NCBI RefSeq assembly: GCF_000611645.1
Contig: NW_014012964.1
Span: 1-22,040, forward strand
Source: Monoraphidium neglectum
Taxonomy: Eukaryota > Chlorophyta > Chlorophyceae > Sphaeropleales > Selenastraceae
Direction of reading: 5' to 3'
Length of the DNA stretch: 22,040 nt
The position numbers and the translations under genes were made by a program. Every line of letters starts with the position of its first letter. Position 1 is the stretch's first letter. The notes beneath the pieces were generated by a model. That model was not told the DNA's origin, did no database searches, and saw only the letters and a program-made list of their open reading frames with translations. Shown piece after piece: positions 1 to 9,300 of this stretch.

Positions 1-261
1 TGCGTGTGTGTGGGTGCCCGCATGAATAATACACACTTCGCTCTAACTGGAGTTCAAGCAGCTGGTTGACAACACTGCCAACCTGCGAATCGCAATTTCA
101 AGGCCCGCCTCGGACCAAGGGTACAAGAATCATCGGAGCAGGGAATGGGGTCTTACGACATTTCACGATCGATATGACAGTGCGACCGTCGTGGAGGCAA
201 AGCTTTGGAGAACTGCGCCATATACCTTCGGCCCGTCGCGTTCACACCTATACAGTACGAG

Positions 262-275
262 GTGATCAGGATCAC
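262..275. repeat. short inverted repeat upstream of the F-box gene
   Basis: GTGATC and GATCAC face each other across a 2-base AG spacer, 38 bases before the proposed start codon. The same GTGATC/GATCAC half-sites recur in the palindrome at 2224-2242, on the other side of the gene. It could be a protein-binding site or chance. Nothing else is recognisable in 1-312 apart from a short GT-rich start (1-17). Confidence 0.35.
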
Positions 276-312
276 TACCGTAGCAGCCTCGCCTGCGCAC
301 CCATTCATAGAC

Positions 313-2065
313 ATGGCAAGCATCGAGCAGGAAACCTTAGAGTGTTTGAATCAGTGGCCGGCTGACAGCCAGGCGGCCATGCTGTGGCCATTTGGTGCAA
401 CATCTGCGCTGCCTGAGCCGGTAGCAGAGTGTGTGGTGCGTTGGCTGGGTCTCAGCGTGCGAGCCCTGCGGCTGACCAGCCAAGCGGCAAGGGTTTTCAT
501 CGACAAGCGCCTGCAGAGCGTGATGTTGAGGAGCGCGGCGCAGATTGCCGATCTCGCTGCCGCTGCGCCCTGGCTGGCCGCGGTGCGCAAGCTCAGAGTT
601 GCGACGCGCTGCGCATCTGATGTCGCCGCGCTCGCCGCGGCGCTCCCCAGCCTGGGGCAGCACTGTCGCATCGAAGTCCTGGAAGTCACCCACGAATCCG
701 CCAGCGGGCAGCTCAATCTGGTGGGGCTGAGGCTGCCAAAGGCGCTATGGCGGCTGAGGACCCTCGAGGTGTTCGTCTGGCGCCAGGCCGAGGGGAGCCA
801 TGCGGCCGCCGAATCCCGCGCAGCCTATACTGCCGCAGCGGCGCGTCTGCCTTTGCTGGAGCGCCTGAGCGTCGTCACTTGCGATGCAGTTTCTATCGAC
901 ATGCCGTTCAGGCGCTTTGACGCAGCCCCGCACCTGGGGGCTTGGCCACAGTTGCAGGTGGGCTGGGGCGATGCCGTTCGAGGTCAGGGGCCGCCTGTTT
1001 ACAATTTTGCACGCGTGCGTGGGACCCTGGTAGTGCGGTGCAGCTGCTGCTGACGAGTGTTGGCTGCTACAACGAGCTTGCTCTGCTCCGCCGCCCGCCA
1101 CTGACGACAGGAGCTGACCCTCAACCACGTCACTATGCCAGAGCTGTGCGCCCTGGCGGCGCTCGAGATGCCGCGCCTCACCATCCTGCATTTTTATGGC
1201 AGCAGTGTCTTCGGCCAACTCACCCCAACCGCTGGCGGCCACGTCGCGACCGGCGTGCAGACAATGGTGTGCGCCCCTTGGTTTGGCAGGCTGCGGTCGC
1301 TTACAGTTGACGACAAGGACTCACCCACCTTTGGCGCCCTTGCAGGCTGTGGCGCGCCCTGCCTAGAGCGTTTGACACTTTTCTGTCACCATTTCCGTGA
1401 CGTTGCAGCGGCGGCCTTCGGGCAGTTGGCTCTGCCCTCACTGCGTGTGCTGAATTTGCGTGATTACCCGGCTGACTTCAGGATGTTTGATGTTTCCAGA
1501 AGATAGGCTAACAGCGCGCGGCGTGGCGGCGCTGCTTGCTGCAGAGGGGCTCACGGACAGCCTGCAGGAGCTGTGCATAGAGCAGCACAATGAAAGCGTG
1601 GCGAACGGAGACGCCATGGTGGCAGCGGTCGCCAGCGCGCCTCTGGCAGCCATTTGTAGCTTCGCAATGACTGGCTGGCGGCACACAGACGCGTCCATAG
1701 CTTCGGTGGCTCGCGCCTGCTGGGCGCCGCAGCTGGCTGGTCTCACCTTCACCAGCGTCGATGGCCGCTTCCACCACAGAGGGGCTGCATGGCGGGCGCT
1801 GGCCGTCGCACCCCTGGGGTCGCTGCGGGAACTTTACCTTGACTTTGAGCCCTACATGTCGGCCGGGGTCGCAGCGCACCTCATGTCTGCGCCCTGGCTT
1901 GGCGGCCTGCAAAGGCTCCGCTTATCTGGCTTGAGCAGGGGCGCTTTTGAGGTGCTGGAGGCCAGTCCCACATTCTTGCGCTTGCAGGCCTCGCATTGGG
2001 TCGATGTGTCCGACGTGGAGGCAGAGCAGGCTGCGGGGGCACCTGCCGTGGGCGCCGCAGGTTGA
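313..2065 (+). CDS. F-box-like / leucine-rich-repeat protein
   Basis: Exon 1 is 313-957, exon 2 is 1111 to about 1500, exon 3 is about 1500-2065; the product is about 530 residues. The start at 313 has a good context (gacATGG); an in-frame upstream start at 205 adds 36 residues that look like leader. Residues 32-68 resemble an F-box (LPEPVAECVVRWLGL, then ALRLTSQAARVF). The rest carries irregular leucine-rich repeats such as WPQLQELTLNHV and LPSLRVLNLRDY. The 958-1110 intron (CAG|GTGGGC to ACAG|GAG) keeps phase 0 and completes a repeat exactly across the junction, which is strong support. F-box/LRR proteins normally recruit substrates to an SCF ubiquitin ligase; that role is inferred from the family. 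The F-box is weak, so a plain LRR protein is possible. Between about 1460 and 1505 the frame changes by one base without a convincing intron: exon 2 runs into TAG at 1504 while the LRR continues in frame 2. Confidence 0.75.
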
Positions 2066-2223
2066 CACGGCTCTCAAGCGGTTTGCGAATCGGGACGTGC
2101 CCAGTTCCAGCGGGCAGCGCCCGCCTTCCCGCCAACCTTCGCCGGCTTGCCACGCCCGCAGGCGCAACTCGCCGGCCTGCCGGCTGCCACGCAACACCCT
2201 TGCTTTGAAGGCATTCGCACACA

Positions 2224-2242
2224 GTGGATCACCGTGATCCAC
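2224..2242. repeat. 19-bp palindrome
   Basis: GTGGATCAC and its exact reverse complement GTGATCCAC flank one central C. It lies 159 bases after the F-box gene stop. The loop is too short for an efficient RNA hairpin, so a dimeric DNA-binding site is likelier than a terminator. The function is unknown. Confidence 0.6.
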
Positions 2243-2414
2243 TCCAATCGAACCCCGACATTCACCCCACGTTGTCAGTCAGTGACTCCCCTCCCTCAAC
2301 GCTTGACCACGGCCAACTGGTTGGTGATCAGCAGTTGTGCTTTTGTTGGCTGTCTGGCGTGCTGATCGCCGAATGCGCTCTCTTGCATCTAGTTGCGCCG
2401 CGACCTTGTTTTGA

Positions 2415-2419
2415 TGTAA
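2415..2419 (+). terminator. candidate TGTAA poly(A) signal of the F-box gene
   Basis: TGTAA is the common poly(A) signal in chlorophytes. This copy is 350 bases past the stop at 2065; another at 2830-2834 is an alternative. Five bases occur often by chance. Confidence 0.3.
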
Positions 2420-3074
2420 CAAGCATCTGCGGCCGTGCTGTGATGAATGAATTGGAGTGGACTGCCGCTTTCCAAGCAGATTCTGATTGTTCAGGCACCG
2501 CGGCTTGCAGTGGCTCCTGTCAGACGGACAGCCTGCGTGTGCTGAGCATGCGACGCGCATCCCAAACAAGTGCAAAATCTGTAAGCGAAGGGGCTGTGGC
2601 GCGGCGTGCTGTTGTGCAGAGGGCTGGTGCCGCGTATGTGAGGACACAGTGCTGCAGAAGCCGCCATCAAAGCGTGTGTGACGACGGGCGGGCGGGCTCC
2701 CATGAAGGGGTGTGTGGCGGCACCTGCGGTTGGCGCCTGCTGATGTAGGGGCTGCTGCCCTGATCGGCTACCGGGGGTATGGCATCGTATGTCACTGATA
2801 TGCGCGTCAGCAGGTTAGCGGAATTGCTGTGTAACCATCGCTAAGTCAAGCTGTGCGCTTGCAAACATACTCCTCCTTTCAGTGTGCCTTGAAGCTTGCA
2901 ACACCTCACAACTTCATCAAGGTGCTCAGACCCATACAGTATGCCTATGAGCCGTCTGTCAACTGCCTGCTACCATTCGTAGGCGACTGGCGCACACATG
3001 CGTGCAGTTGCAGGTCTCGCGTGCCCGCTAAGGTGAGCATGTCAATTTCAAACAGTCTGCCTCTCTGGTGGCTG

Positions 3075-3079
3075 TTACA
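3075..3079 (-). terminator. candidate TGTAA poly(A) signal of the J-protein gene
   Basis: TGTAA on the minus strand, about 360 bases after the J-protein stop and 14 bases beyond the hairpin at 3093-3115. Distance and orientation fit a chlorophyte 3' end; the assignment is inference. Confidence 0.35.
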
Positions 3080-3092
3080 TGCCGGTGGGCGC

Positions 3093-3115
3093 CTGGGTGG
3101 CTATTAGCCACCCAG
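3093..3115. repeat. perfect 10-bp-arm hairpin in the J-protein 3' UTR
   Basis: Arms CTGGGTGGCT and AGCCACCCAG pair perfectly around a 3-base loop. In the minus-strand transcript the hairpin comes just before the candidate TGTAA signal at 3079-3075. It could influence 3' end formation or mRNA stability. Confidence 0.6.
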
Positions 3116-3437
3116 ATGATTCAAGCAGATACACCCTTTGAGCAACAAAAAACAGGGCTGTGGCGGAGGTCAAGAGGGGTGCAAGCATCTGCACACCTCT
3201 GGTTGCCATGCAGAGCGGAAACAGGCTGGCCTCATCGCGTACAGCAACGCATATGAGCTGCAGCAGGATGTGCGCAGCAATCCGGCGAGCGACAAACGAG
3301 TTGGAAGTCCATGGTGACCTTGAGCGCATATTTGTGGATGCCAGCTGAACATAACACGTATGTACAACAAACGAATGCCAAGCGCGGATGAACCAACTTG
3401 AAGATGCCTGCACCCCTCCGGCGGCATGTTTGCCAGC

Positions 3438-5228
3438 CTACCAGCCACGGAACCCGCCGCCGCCCCCGCCACCGCGCCTAAAATCGTCCCCCTTCAGCGG
3501 CCTGCTCCCGCCGCCGCCGCCGCCGCCCTCCTCATCATCGTCGTCCGGCCGCCCCCACCCCGGCCGCCGCTCCCACTCCGGCCGCTGCCCCGGGCGCCGC
3601 CAGCCGTCGGCCGAGCCGTCCTCGCCGTCCCCCGGCCGGAACGGCTCCCACTCCGGGTTGCCCCGCAGACGGTCGCCGCCGAGGCCGCGCCCAAAGCCGC
3701 CGCCGGGGCGGCCGCCGAACGGCGAGCTGGTCTGCTGCTCCACCCTGCGGAACCAGGCGTCGCTGCTGCTGGTGCCAAACGGGTCCAGGCGCCCCGACTG
3801 GAAGGCAGAGAGGCCGCCGGGGCCGCCGCCGCGCATCGCGCGGCTGAGCCGCTCCAGGAACTCGGCGGGGTCTGGCGGCGCGCCCTCGTCGCCCTCGCCA
3901 TCTTCGTCGTCGCGGCGGCCGCCGCTGCCGCCGTTTGCGCGCCGCTGCTGCCGCCGCTGCTCGGCCTCGTCCTCCTCCCACATGCGCCTGGAGTGCCGCG
4001 AGGGTGATGTCGAGAGAAAAAAAGGGTCGTGAATGAGAAGGGAGGAGGCCGGTGGCGCGTGTGCTGCGACAACAGTTGCGTACTTGTAAGTAAAAACTTC
4101 CCTTGCACTGCAGGTGTGCGTTGAGCGCTGCGGTCACTCCGACGCCTGAGGGCTGCCGCAAGCCCATCCAACCCGCTATGCGCCATAGGCCCCCAGTCAC
4201 AGCGCCCAGAATCCCGCTCGAACCCCCAGCAGGGCCGCACGCTACGTCGCCCTGCGAGGAACGGCACCCACCTGTGAGCGTCCCAGGGGTTGACACCGCG
4301 CCCTGCGCCACCGCCGCCGCCCATGCCCCCGGGCCCTGCTCCTGCTGAGGACGGCCCGGGCTCATCCACGTCCCGGAAAAAGCCAAAGCGGCGGATCGAG
4401 TTTTGGGCGTCGTAGTCGCGGCGCCGGTCGGGGTCTGACAGGGTGTCGTACGCGGCCTTCACCGCCATGAAAGCCGCGCCATCGTCAGACTGTGGAGTCG
4501 AAGGGGAAGGGGGTGGGTGTCAGGTTGCACGCGGGCGTGTTCAGGAAGGGCCGAGTTCCCAGGGGGCAGCATCGGGTGAGCGGCGGCAACGGCGGCATTT
4601 GCTTCTTTGGCGGCTGGCCGCGCTGCCCCAGGCGCCACTGCTGCCAGGGTGTTGAGTTTGCGATGGCCTCTCCCCCTGCTCCCGCCCTCTGCAAAAGCCT
4701 AGGGTCTGCAAGGGGAGCGGCACCCCCGAACTCGCCTGCTGGTTGACGTCTGGATGCAGCTCCTTGGCCTTGCGCCTGAACGCCGCCCGCACCTCCTCAT
4801 CGCTCGCGTCCGCGTCAACGCCAAGCACGTCGTAGTGGGTGGCTAAGGGTGGGGCCGTGTACAAGGATGACAGATGGGTGCTTAGCAGGCCACGAGGGGT
4901 GGGGTGGCGCCGTGCGCATGCAAAGCACTAGCACAAGCAGGGTTGGCGCCTGCAAGCGGTGCGATGCAGCACGGCGCAAAGACCGGCTGTTGCTGCTGCC
5001 ATTGCAGACGTACGTCATTATATTGCGTAACGCCTCTCCATGCCTCCAAACCCCGCATGCGTGCCCAGCTGCGCATTGATTTTTGAGACAAGCACGCCTC
5101 TGCCCTTGATCGAGCGACTCACGTTTGCCGTACGCCCTACATATAATTGAAGAGCCTCGTCTATGCGGGCCTGCAGTCCCGCACGGCGCGGTGGGTCCAC
5201 AAGATCGTCTACCAAAAAATGTATGCAT
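3438..5228 (-). CDS. organelle-targeted J-domain co-chaperone (class III/C DnaJ-like)
   Basis: Exons on the minus strand are 5228-5123, 4842-4736, 4489-4272 and 3987-3438, giving 326 residues with all phases matching. Residues 1-31 (MHTFFGRRSC..., rich in R, S, G, T and almost free of acids) look like a plastid, or possibly mitochondrial, transit peptide. The J domain spans about 37-98: THYDVLGV opening, basic helix II, HPD at 65-67, then AAYDTLSDPDRRRDYD. J domains stimulate Hsp70 ATPase through HPD. There is no CxxCxGxG zinc finger and no clear client-binding domain, so it is class III. The tail holds WEEDEAEQRR, Asp/Glu runs and Gly runs, ending FRGW. Intron 2 begins GCGAGT and ends CCACAG; using it gives the exact family spacing of 22 residues from HPDVN to LSDP. 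Start choice: the first ATG in exon 1, whose GTGAGT donor leaves the phase 1 needed by the exon at 4842. Confidence 0.9.
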
Positions 5229-6349
5229 GACTGCAGGCTTCCTACGTCTGGACCAGATCAGTTTGGTTTTATCGTCAATCTGTAAGCAGCAAGGCACGGG
5301 ACGCCCCATCTTGCAAGGGTTCATTGTGCTGAGTGACATGTGGTGCCGCCGGCGGGGCTGGTGTGTTTCGGTTACCACAGCAGCTGGGATGGGTGCTTTC
5401 CAAAATCTGCTGCGCAGGGATGTCGGGTCAAAGGTTGTCTTGGCTGGCACACATTCTACACAATGCAGTGCACGCGCGCGCGCGCACGCACACACACACA
5501 CAGACACACACATACACACACACGCACGCGAGCATGCACACACCGCGACTTCGGTGGGAGCGGCCTTGGCTAGCAAAAGCGGTGCGGATGCATCAGACCT
5601 TGCCCCCATGTTTGCAACTGACAAGGCTGCCCCTGACAAGTATCCCCTATCCCGCCCAGAGTACTCACACAGGGACAGTGGGTTTGCGTAGTTGGTGCAT
5701 CACAGTACCATCCTTAAATCCGTACATGAACTCAGCTCTACATGGCACAGTTGTGGCAGCCCGCGGCTCAGCCGCGTGCAGTCGCCTGCTCAGCACAGCG
5801 CTGCTTGCCGTTGGCGGCTGCCAGCGATGCGCGCGAGCGCATGTGCGCAGCAGGATGGCAAATGCAAAAAAGCAATTGTTTGACAGTAGGAGCCAGTGTG
5901 CCAGAATACTGATAAAGCACACCTGCATGAGCGGAATGTGGTCGCCGGCTCGCTTGCTGTTGTGTCGGTAAGCGCAAAGGTTGCCCGAGAGCGTTGTGCC
6001 ACCTGCACGAGATGCTTTGCCGATCACAAAGCTCGGCTTGTTGACGTGCAGCGGGTCCCGCGTTGTGCCACAGGAGCGTGCAGGACAATCAGGTCAGGTC
6101 ACATACCGCCAAGGTCAGTTTGTTGCGCACACTCCTGCCATACAGCCGGGCCACCCAGGTGGAAGGATAACGCTGGTGCACACATAACGCAGTGCACATG
6201 AGAGAATCGAACCCAAACAAATGGGTGCACCCTGCAAATCAAAGACTGGTCAGCATGCGGGCAGCTGGACCCAGGCCCAGGGCCGACCCAGGGCCCACTC
6301 TTGCTGCCGCTGATGAATGCCCCATCCAAGGGTAGTTTTGCCAGCTTGC
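5229..6349. other. intergenic region, with possible alternative 3' exons of the coiled-coil gene
   Basis: This holds the upstream side of the J-protein gene (a TATA-like GATAAAA on the minus strand about 40 bases before its ATG) and the 3' side of the coiled-coil gene. A CA/CG microsatellite lies at 5471-5530. Three segments on the minus strand, 6172-6107, 6002-5923 and 5737-5665, have splice-like ends and join in phase to the coiled-coil gene, ending in a stop at 5665. Their codon use is less GC-rich than the sure exons, so I leave them out of the main model. Confidence 0.45.
5471..5530. repeat. (CG)n/(CA)n microsatellite
   Basis: Alternating purine-pyrimidine tract: CG-rich at 5471-5485, then CA repeats with single interruptions. 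Such tracts can adopt Z-DNA. Read on the minus strand, in the direction of the flanking genes, it is a UG repeat. Confidence 0.95.
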
Positions 6350-9300
6350 TCAGACCACCTGTGTGCCAAAAATCTGCTCCGCCGTGTTCTTCTGTGCGGC
6401 ATTGTGCGCGCCCGCTGCTGCCTTGCCGCCGTGCTCTGCCGCGGCGCCGCCCCTCATCCTGCCGCCCTGCTGCTGCGCTGAGCGCTCACGGCCGCGCTGC
6501 TGCTGCTGCTGCTGCGGCGCCCACAGGCCCGCGCTCGCGCTCGCCCCGCCCGAGCCGGCGCCAGTGCTCTCTGTGCCGTTGCCCATGCGGCCCGCGCGGC
6601 CGCCGGCAGCCTTCTTCCTGGGGGGGCACTGCTGTGTGTCTCTCGTGCGGGTCATTTGGGAAGCATCCATCGTAGTGGTGTCCATGCTGCGGTGGCGCAT
6701 GCAGGACAAGGGCATAGTTGTAAGAACAAAGGCGCGGTTGATATGGGATTCCACCTTGAGCTATGTGCAAGAAGGGTAGCAAGAGGTTAGGGTGGGCAGC
6801 AGGTTAAAAAGGGGTGAGGCGCTCCAGGTCAAACCGTTTCCCGACCAGCTGCCCACCTGGTGGCCATGCTAGACAGGCGGCCGCCCCCCCGCGCGCCGCC
6901 GCCCGCCGCGGCCGCCCTGGAGTTGGCCCTCTGCTGCCCGTTGGCGCCGCCGCCGCCGCCGCCACCAGCGCCGTCGGCGCGCCGCGCTCCGACCGCGCCG
7001 CGGGCCTGGTGCTGTGACGCGGGCGGCGGCATCGTGCCGCGCGCCGCCGCCGCCTCCTGGCGGCGCTTCTTGGCGTCCATCGCCTCCCTGCGCGCCGCCA
7101 GCAGCTCGTCGCGCCGCCGGTGGTCCACGCACCCGCCCTCGCTGTCGCTGGGCGCGACGCTCTCGCTCGGGCCGCCGTCGCTGTCGCAGCCGTCGGGGCC
7201 GCCGAAGCTGAAGACGCCGAGCGCCTCGATGCCGCGCGCGCGCGCCGCCGCCTGCGGCGCCTGCTGCTTCGCGGCGGGCTGGATGTCATCGACCCCGCGG
7301 GGCGGCGCCTCGGGCTCTGGGGCCTTGCGCTTCAGGGCCCTGCCAGGCGATTGGTTGATAGGAAAATACAGCTGTCAGAAGAGTGCCTGGATCAATCTTC
7401 AGAGGGTGCATAGGCGGGTCAGGTCAAATGAGAGTTTATGAGCCTGGCCAGTGCTCGCAGAAGTCACCCACCCCCACTTGGGCTGCCAAGGTCCCATGCG
7501 CACCCGTGCTGCGGGCGCAGCCCTGCCGCCGTGCTGGGCGGCGCCGCAGGTGGCCCTGGCCGCGCCGCGTCGTGCTCTGAGATGAAGGGCGTCTTGGTGG
7601 CCAGGTGCGCGTCGCCATCCTCCGCCTTGCCGCCTCGCTCGCCGCCAAACGCTTGCCTGCTGGCGGCCTCCTTACCGGCGGCACCCTTACTGGAGGCCTC
7701 CTTGCCACGGCCGGGCCTGGAACGCTGGTTGCGGGGCGGGACCTCTTGCGCGCGGCCCGCGTCCGCCTCCTTCTCCCCCTCCGCGCCAATGCTGTGCTGG
7801 GAGCGCTGGCTTGCGTGGCTGCTGAAGCGGCCCGGCGTGGCCCTGGTGGCCACACCGCCGTCGCCGCCACGCACGTGCGCGCGACGCCGTGCCTCCCAAC
7901 CCTTCTCCCCTGACTGCTCAGCCTCGTCCATGCTGTCATGCGCCACATGCACGGCGCCGTGCGGGTCACCTGCCGCGGGCACCGCATTCGTGGTGGTGGC
8001 TGCTGCCAGAGCGTCGGCGGGGGCGGCGGCAGCAGCCTCTGCAGTCTGGGCGCGCGCCTGTGCGGCCGCCAGGTCGCTGCGCGCCTGCTGCAGCTCCGCC
8101 TCGACGACCTCCAGCGCAGCCTTTGGGAGACGCGGCAGGATGTGTGCAGCCAACTTGGTGCCAATGTGTGCCTGAACTACGGTGCAGGACAGCGTTCGCA
8201 ACGGGCGTCAATTGCACGCAGCAGGAACCGACAGAACGCGCACCTTGGCCTCGTCGGCCGCCGCCCAGGCCTGCTTCTGCTCAGCTGCCGACGCCTCCGC
8301 CGCGGATGCTTTGTCGGCGAGTGACGCTCGCAGGCGGTCGCACTCAGCTGCCGAGGCGATGAGCTGCTTCTCCTGAGTGGAACACGATGAAAGGATTTGT
8401 CGTTAAAACCCCAACGAGAGGAATGTGAAGGTAGATACATACCTGCACACCAGTACATTCATGTGCCCCCCATTTTGCAGCAGACATTCAAGCATCAACG
8501 CGATTACATGCATTCCTGGGCTGACTGAAGGCACTGAACCTCATGGCCCTCCCGCACCTTGGCTGCGAAGTCGCAACACGCCTGCTGGCCCGCCGCTCGT
8601 GCCGTGGACAGGTCGCGGTCCACGTCCTCCAGCTGCTGGCGCAGCCCCGCCATTGCACTGTGGGGTTGTGGAGTCGCCGGATGGCAGCCCAGCACAGATG
8701 CAGTAGTCAGCTGAACCGACTTGATTTGTCGCAGTGCTTGCTAGCACGTGCAGTCTCACACACCGAGCACGCACAGCCACAGTCCTACCTGCGACCCGCC
8801 CCAAATTGCACCCAGGGCTCTCAACGAACCTCTCCAGCTGGCGCCGCTGCTCCTGCGCCTCCTCCGCCGCCTTAGCCGCCCCCGCGCGCGCCTCGGCCAG
8901 CATCGCCTGCAGCGCCTCAGATCCGGAGCCCAGCTCGCCCCTGAGGCGCGCCAACGCGGCGTCGCGCTCCAACGATGCGTCGCGCTTGGCGGCGGCCAGC
9001 TGACAATCATGGCGTTTGGGGGAAGTGGTGCAGTGTTGGATATGCATGGGTGCAAAACAAGGGGCGGGGCATCGTCGTTTTTGCAGAGAGCATAGGGTGC
9101 GCAGACCGCAAAGACGAGCAATGCTGACTTGTACACACACATGCAGCTTGTCAAGGCCAGCTGGCCGGTGAGCCGGCGCCAGCTCCAAGATTGGCGTTTC
9201 TGTCATATGCATATCGCCGATGCCAGCCACCAGTCACTCATGCCCACGCTCACCCGCTCCTTGTGCTCCTCCTCACACCTCTTTGCCGTCTCCTTGGCCT

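Larger units (their letters stand above)
2066..3437. other. convergent intergenic region (3' sides of F-box and J-protein genes)
   Basis: No open frame here has exon-like composition with splice sites. The only long frame, 2224-2748 plus, gives Cys/Arg-rich protein without recognisable domains. The region should hold the 3' UTRs of both convergent genes. It contains TGTAA on the plus strand at 2415-2419 and 2830-2834, TTACA (TGTAA on the minus strand) at 3075-3079, a palindrome at 2224-2242 and a hairpin at 3093-3115. Confidence 0.6.

Noticed and set aside
205..312. Upstream in-frame start of the F-box gene
   Set aside because: The added residues have leader-like composition and the ATG at 313 has the better context; not excluded.
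2224..2748. 174-codon plus frame after the F-box gene
   Set aside because: No domain, no splice partners, Cys/Arg-rich composition; lies in the convergent 3' region.
3388..4032. Pro-rich plus frames opposite the J-protein tail
   Set aside because: Antisense shadow of Gly-rich codons in the J-protein's last exon.
5123..5228. Alternative frame of the first J-protein exon reading VDDLVDPPRRAGLQARIDE
   Set aside because: It looks protein-like, but its end phase does not match the J-domain exon at 4842, while the MHTFFGRR frame does and gives a transit peptide.
5471..5530. CA/CG tract as CRISPR or telomere-like array
   Set aside because: No spacers and no telomere unit; a simple dinucleotide repeat.
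6198..6222. tRNA T-arm-like sequence (GGGTTCGATTCTC on the minus strand)
   Set aside because: The stem does not pair properly and no acceptor, D or anticodon arms can be placed around it.
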